Assembly: GCA_031376425.1 (NCBI GenBank) | Contig: JANMDR010000328.1 | Location: forward strand, 1-6,937 | DNA length: 6,937 bases | From: JANMDR01 sp031376425 | Lineage (GTDB): Bacteria > Pseudomonadota > Gammaproteobacteria > Burkholderiales > Usitatibacteraceae | Reading direction: 5' to 3' | In this document: piece by piece, positions 6,013 to 6,937 of the stretch | How the letters are laid out: every line of letters starts with the position of its first letter | Numbering within the stretch: position 1 is the stretch's first letter | Translations under genes and position numbers: made by a program | Notes under the pieces: model-generated | The model's input: the letters and a program-made list of their open reading frames with translations, nothing else | Told to the model about the DNA's origin: nothing | Database searches by the model: none

Positions 6013-6798
6013 ATGCCATTTCCAACCAATACCTACGACCGCTACAGTTTAGTGGGCGCTCGTGAAGATTTAATCGAAAAAATTACCCTTGTTAACCCAA
6101 CCAAAACGCCATTTATTAGCCTTTTAGGCACGATGGCGGAGGTGACTAACACCTTGCACGAATACCAACGTGACAACCTTGCCAGCATTGACGTAAACAA
6201 CGCCGCTATTGACGGTAACGATGCCACCAATAAGGTGATTACGCCAACCCAGCGCATTGCTAACCAGTGCCAGATTTTTGAAAAGACCATCGGGGTTTCA
6301 GGCCGTGCGGAAACTATCAAAAAAGCAGGCCGTGGCTCTGAAATGACGTGGCAAAAAATGAAGGCGCTGGCAGAGATGAAGCGCGATCAGGAATCTGTGT
6401 ATGTGCATCAAAGTCAAGTAGCTACCGCTGGTGTATCGAACACTACCGCACCACGTTTAGGCAGCTTTGGTGTGCATGTGTTTACCAATGCATCGCATGG
6501 CGTAGGTGGTTCTACTGTGGCGCATAACAGCGGCGCACCTACTAGCGCGGTCGTGGCTGGTACTCTGCGCACCCTAACGCAAGCGCTGATTGAAACCACA
6601 ATGCAAAACATCTATGTGAATAGCGGAGAAACACCTACTACCTTGATGGTAACGCCATCGCATAAAGTGGTGGTTTCTGCTATTGCGGGTAATGCAGTAA
6701 ACCGCTATCAGGTAGGCAAGAAAGAGCAAGGCCGCATTGTTACCGGCGCGGATGTGTTTATGTCTAACTTTGGTGAAATTACCATTGTTCCTAATTAA
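6013..6798 (+). CDS. Major capsid protein, SU10/DUF5309 family, truncated at the C-terminus
   Basis: The 261-residue product is the shell subunit, expected to have the HK97 fold. Family landmarks run in order: the N-terminal GAREDLIEKITLVNPTKTPFISLLG (about 15-39), LHEYQRDNLA (about 48-57), NQCQIFEKTIGVSGRAETIKKAGR (about 84-107), EMKRDQESV (about 121-129), PTTLMVTPSHKVVVSA (about 208-223) and FMSNFGEITIVPN (249-261). In family members this last block continues as Val-Val-Pro-Asn/His-Arg-Phe, then a segment with AKTGDSEK and a VEYTLE-type strand for roughly 60-70 more residues. Here TAA (6796-6798) falls immediately after Asn, and none of the missing part is found downstream in any frame. The coding part up to there is intact. 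Loss of these strands should abolish assembly. An insertion element or other rearrangement at this point is the likely cause. Start is fixed by AGGAG 8 bases upstream and by direct abutment with the scaffold stop. Confidence 0.92.
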   Translation: MPFPTNTYDRYSLVGAREDLIEKITLVNPTKTPFISLLGTMAEVTNTLHEYQRDNLASIDVNNAAIDGNDATNKVITPTQRIANQCQIFEKTIGVSGRAETIKKAGRGSEMTWQKMKALAEMKRDQESVYVHQSQVATAGVSNTTAPRLGSFGVHVFTNASHGVGGSTVAHNSGAPTSAVVAGTLRTLTQALIETTMQNIYVNSGETPTTLMVTPSHKVVVSAIAGNAVNRYQVGKKEQGRIVTGADVFMSNFGEITIVPN

Positions 6799-6937
6799 AG
6801 ACCTCTGCACAACCACATAAAACCCAACGAATTTGAGCGCTAGCGCAGCGTTGAAGAATTTCTAAGTCGAATGAGCGCAATCAATGCACTTTTCACCGTT
6901 AAATCACGCGCCTTTGCGCTTGTTAGTCGTTATTTTC
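6796..6937. mobile_element. Possible end of an insertion sequence (IS5-like) interrupting the capsid gene
   Basis: Homology to the capsid family stops abruptly at 6795. The following AAGACCTCTGCACAACC resembles from memory the GAGACCTTTGCA-type terminal repeats of some IS5-family elements, and TTAA just before it fits the four-base YTAR target of that family. No transposase domain is recognisable in the ~140 bases present. Short palindromes occur: GCGCTAGCGC (6837-6846) and GCGC-CTTT-GCGC (6908-6919). The other end lies outside the window, so neither the inverted repeat nor a target duplication can be tested. A difficulty is that TTAA, if it were the duplicated target, would leave an in-frame TAA in the original gene; the true boundary may lie a few bases further left. 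Alternatives are flanking host DNA after a deletion, or an assembly join. Confidence 0.4.

Noticed and set aside
6844..6937. Open frame to the right edge (ATG at 6871, MSAINALFTVKSRAFALVSRYF) and an opposite frame ending near 6840
   Set aside because: Too short, with both strands open at once and no family resemblance or ribosome site; could be part of a transposase but cannot be supported.
1..6937. Novel defence, CRISPR or toxin-antitoxin system
   Set aside because: No direct repeat array, nuclease pair or small toxin-antitoxin pair was seen; every sizeable frame is accounted for by phage head genes, acpH, or their shadows.

Overview
This window holds the head-morphogenesis module of a tailed double-stranded DNA phage, or a prophage remnant of one, joined at its left edge to a cellular gene and broken at its right edge. 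The phage genes are packed head to tail on the + strand with 2-8 base overlaps or very short gaps. Their order, terminase large subunit end, portal, a beta-rich structural protein, two small unknown proteins, scaffold, major capsid protein, is the classic one for podovirus-like phages with an SU10/DUF5309-type capsid protein. The phage host cannot be named from these genes alone.

Region by region: bases 1-369 (minus strand, AT-rich, roughly one third G+C by hand count) encode the N-terminal 123 residues of an acyl carrier protein phosphodiesterase (AcpH family), whose wording is most like Bacteroidota homologues; it runs off the left edge. At about base 360 the sequence changes abruptly to about half G+C and to the last ~63 codons of a phage terminase large subunit, whose ATPase and most of whose nuclease domain are missing. 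Then follow a complete 805-residue portal protein (550-2967), a 437-residue Ala/Thr/Val-rich, beta-rich virion protein (2960-4273), a 145-residue protein with a hydrophobic N-terminus (4276-4713), a 101-residue helical protein (4710-5015), a 55-base AT-rich gap, a 313-residue acidic-then-basic scaffold protein (5071-6012) and the major capsid protein (6013-6798). The capsid gene stops at a Val-Pro-Asn where the family normally continues for roughly 60-70 residues. Bases after about 6795 are non-phage-like and resemble the tip of an insertion sequence, probably IS5-like.

Working together, terminase would pump DNA through the portal into a shell that the scaffold and capsid proteins build; the beta-rich protein probably decorates the particle. 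As written, both the terminase and the capsid gene are incomplete, so this copy could not make virions. Either it is a decaying prophage fragment rearranged next to a host gene and hit by an insertion element, or one or both joins are assembly artefacts. I found no defence, CRISPR, tRNA or retroelement system here; the points of interest are the two broken ends, the unusual virion protein, and a cluster of long G/C homopolymer tracts.
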